Shown in pieces: positions 5,275 to 5,520 of a stretch of DNA of 5,520 bases. The stretch is from Chitinophagales bacterium (GTDB lineage: Bacteria > Bacteroidota > Bacteroidia > Chitinophagales > Chitinophagaceae): the NCBI GenBank assembly GCA_015654495.1, contig JAATGW010000464.1, forward strand, positions 1 through 5,520. The letters are read 5' to 3'. Position numbers and translations under genes: made by a program. The notes under the pieces are model-generated. The model saw only the letters and a list, made by a program, of their open reading frames with translations, made no database searches and was not told where the DNA came from. How positions within the stretch are numbered: position 1 is the stretch's first letter; every line of letters begins with the position of its first letter.

Positions 5275-5520
5275 TCTTTTCTTTTGTTGCGGCGGCACGT
5301 GTGTATAATAATGCAAACAGACTCAGTACAAAAATCACCACCAGTGAAACAATGGAATTGCGGATTCCGTGTGTGATATGTTCAATTGATCCGAAAAGAA
5401 AAAGGCCGATGCAAAGTGCAATTTTTTCAGATACATCATAAAAGCTAAAGAATGAAGTAGTGTCCTTTGTTCCTTCCGGGATCAGTTTTGAAAAAGTACT
5501 CCGGCTCATAGATTGTATGC
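5255..5520 (-). CDS. major facilitator transporter, Atg22/UMF1-like, C-terminal part only
   Basis: The frame runs off the right edge, so only the last 87 or so residues are seen. They begin with I-Q-S-M-S-R-S-T-F-S-K-L-I-P-E-G, then T-S-F-F-S-F-Y-D-V-S-E-K, a motif run I associate with the Bacteroidota UMF1 branch of the major facilitator superfamily. Two hydrophobic segments follow, one around E-K-I-A-L-C-I-G-L-F-L-F-G and one around S-I-V-S-L-V-V-I-F-V-L-S-L-F-A-L-L, which would be the last two helices of a 12-helix inner-membrane transporter. The tail is short and polar. The substrate is unknown. The gene ends 20 bases inside the metallo-hydrolase gene, so the two are probably one transcription unit, but what the hydrolase has to do with the transporter cannot be read from sequence. 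Confidence 0.85.
   Translation of the reverse strand, partial: IQSMSRSTFSKLIPEGTKDTTSFFSFYDVSEKIALCIGLFLFGSIEHITHGIRNSIVSLVVIFVLSLFALLYTRAAATKEKNATLFN

Noticed and set aside
1..5520. Mobile element, phage, CRISPR array, tRNA/rRNA or defence system
   Set aside because: No transposase, integrase, inverted-repeat ends, spaced repeats, structural RNA or nuclease-helicase cluster is visible. RuvC here is the housekeeping resolvase with its normal length, not a Cas or transposon-linked nuclease.

Overview
The window looks like an ordinary, gene-dense piece of a Bacteroidota chromosome, plausibly from the Chitinophagia/Sphingobacteriia side of the phylum. That placement rests on several points. The protein variants are of the kind known from Bacteroidota (RuvC with its C-terminal W-D-D-F-I-R-x-N-P-x-R tail, the HIT protein with VIGLEVPHAHLHLVPI, an Atg22/UMF1-like transporter tail, a DUF3108 protein). 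The genes have A-rich or absent ribosome binding sites, and two sites match the TAnnTTTG -7 element of Bacteroidota promoters. No alignment was run, so the placement below phylum is a guess.

Layout. At the left edge is the 3' part of a D-2-hydroxyacid (phosphoglycerate-like) dehydrogenase gene on the + strand (1-470). A 173-base gap holds a good intrinsic terminator hairpin (568-604) with a -7-like box just before it and a strong ribosome binding site just before greA (644-1117). greA ends at a second intrinsic terminator (1136-1162). A two-gene unit follows: a HIT-family nucleotide-binding protein (1200-1595) and a small unrecognised four-helix membrane protein (1592-1936), overlapping by ATGA. 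ruvC (1939-2505) lies on the - strand, 2 bases from the end of the small membrane gene and with no gap to the divergent membrane gene at 2506-3531, which is a flippase-like member of the lysylphosphatidylglycerol-synthase transmembrane family. Next comes an exported DUF3108 protein (3623-4414). The right end is a - strand pair, an Atg22/UMF1-like major facilitator transporter (C-terminus only, 5255 to the edge) followed by a zinc metallo-beta-lactamase-fold hydrolase (4426-5274), overlapping by 20 bases.

How it fits together. Three genes serve transcription and DNA maintenance (greA, ruvC) or nucleotide metabolism (HIT). The flippase-like protein and the DUF3108 protein both point to the cell envelope, but a shared pathway is only inferred from adjacency. 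I see no mobile element, CRISPR array, tRNA, rRNA, phage gene or defence system, and nothing that amounts to a new multi-gene system. The points most worth a second look are the hairpin between a possible greA promoter and greA (a layout like the E. coli GraL leader), the back-to-back TTG starts of ruvC and its divergent neighbour in one CAATTG, and the small unknown membrane protein coupled to the HIT gene.
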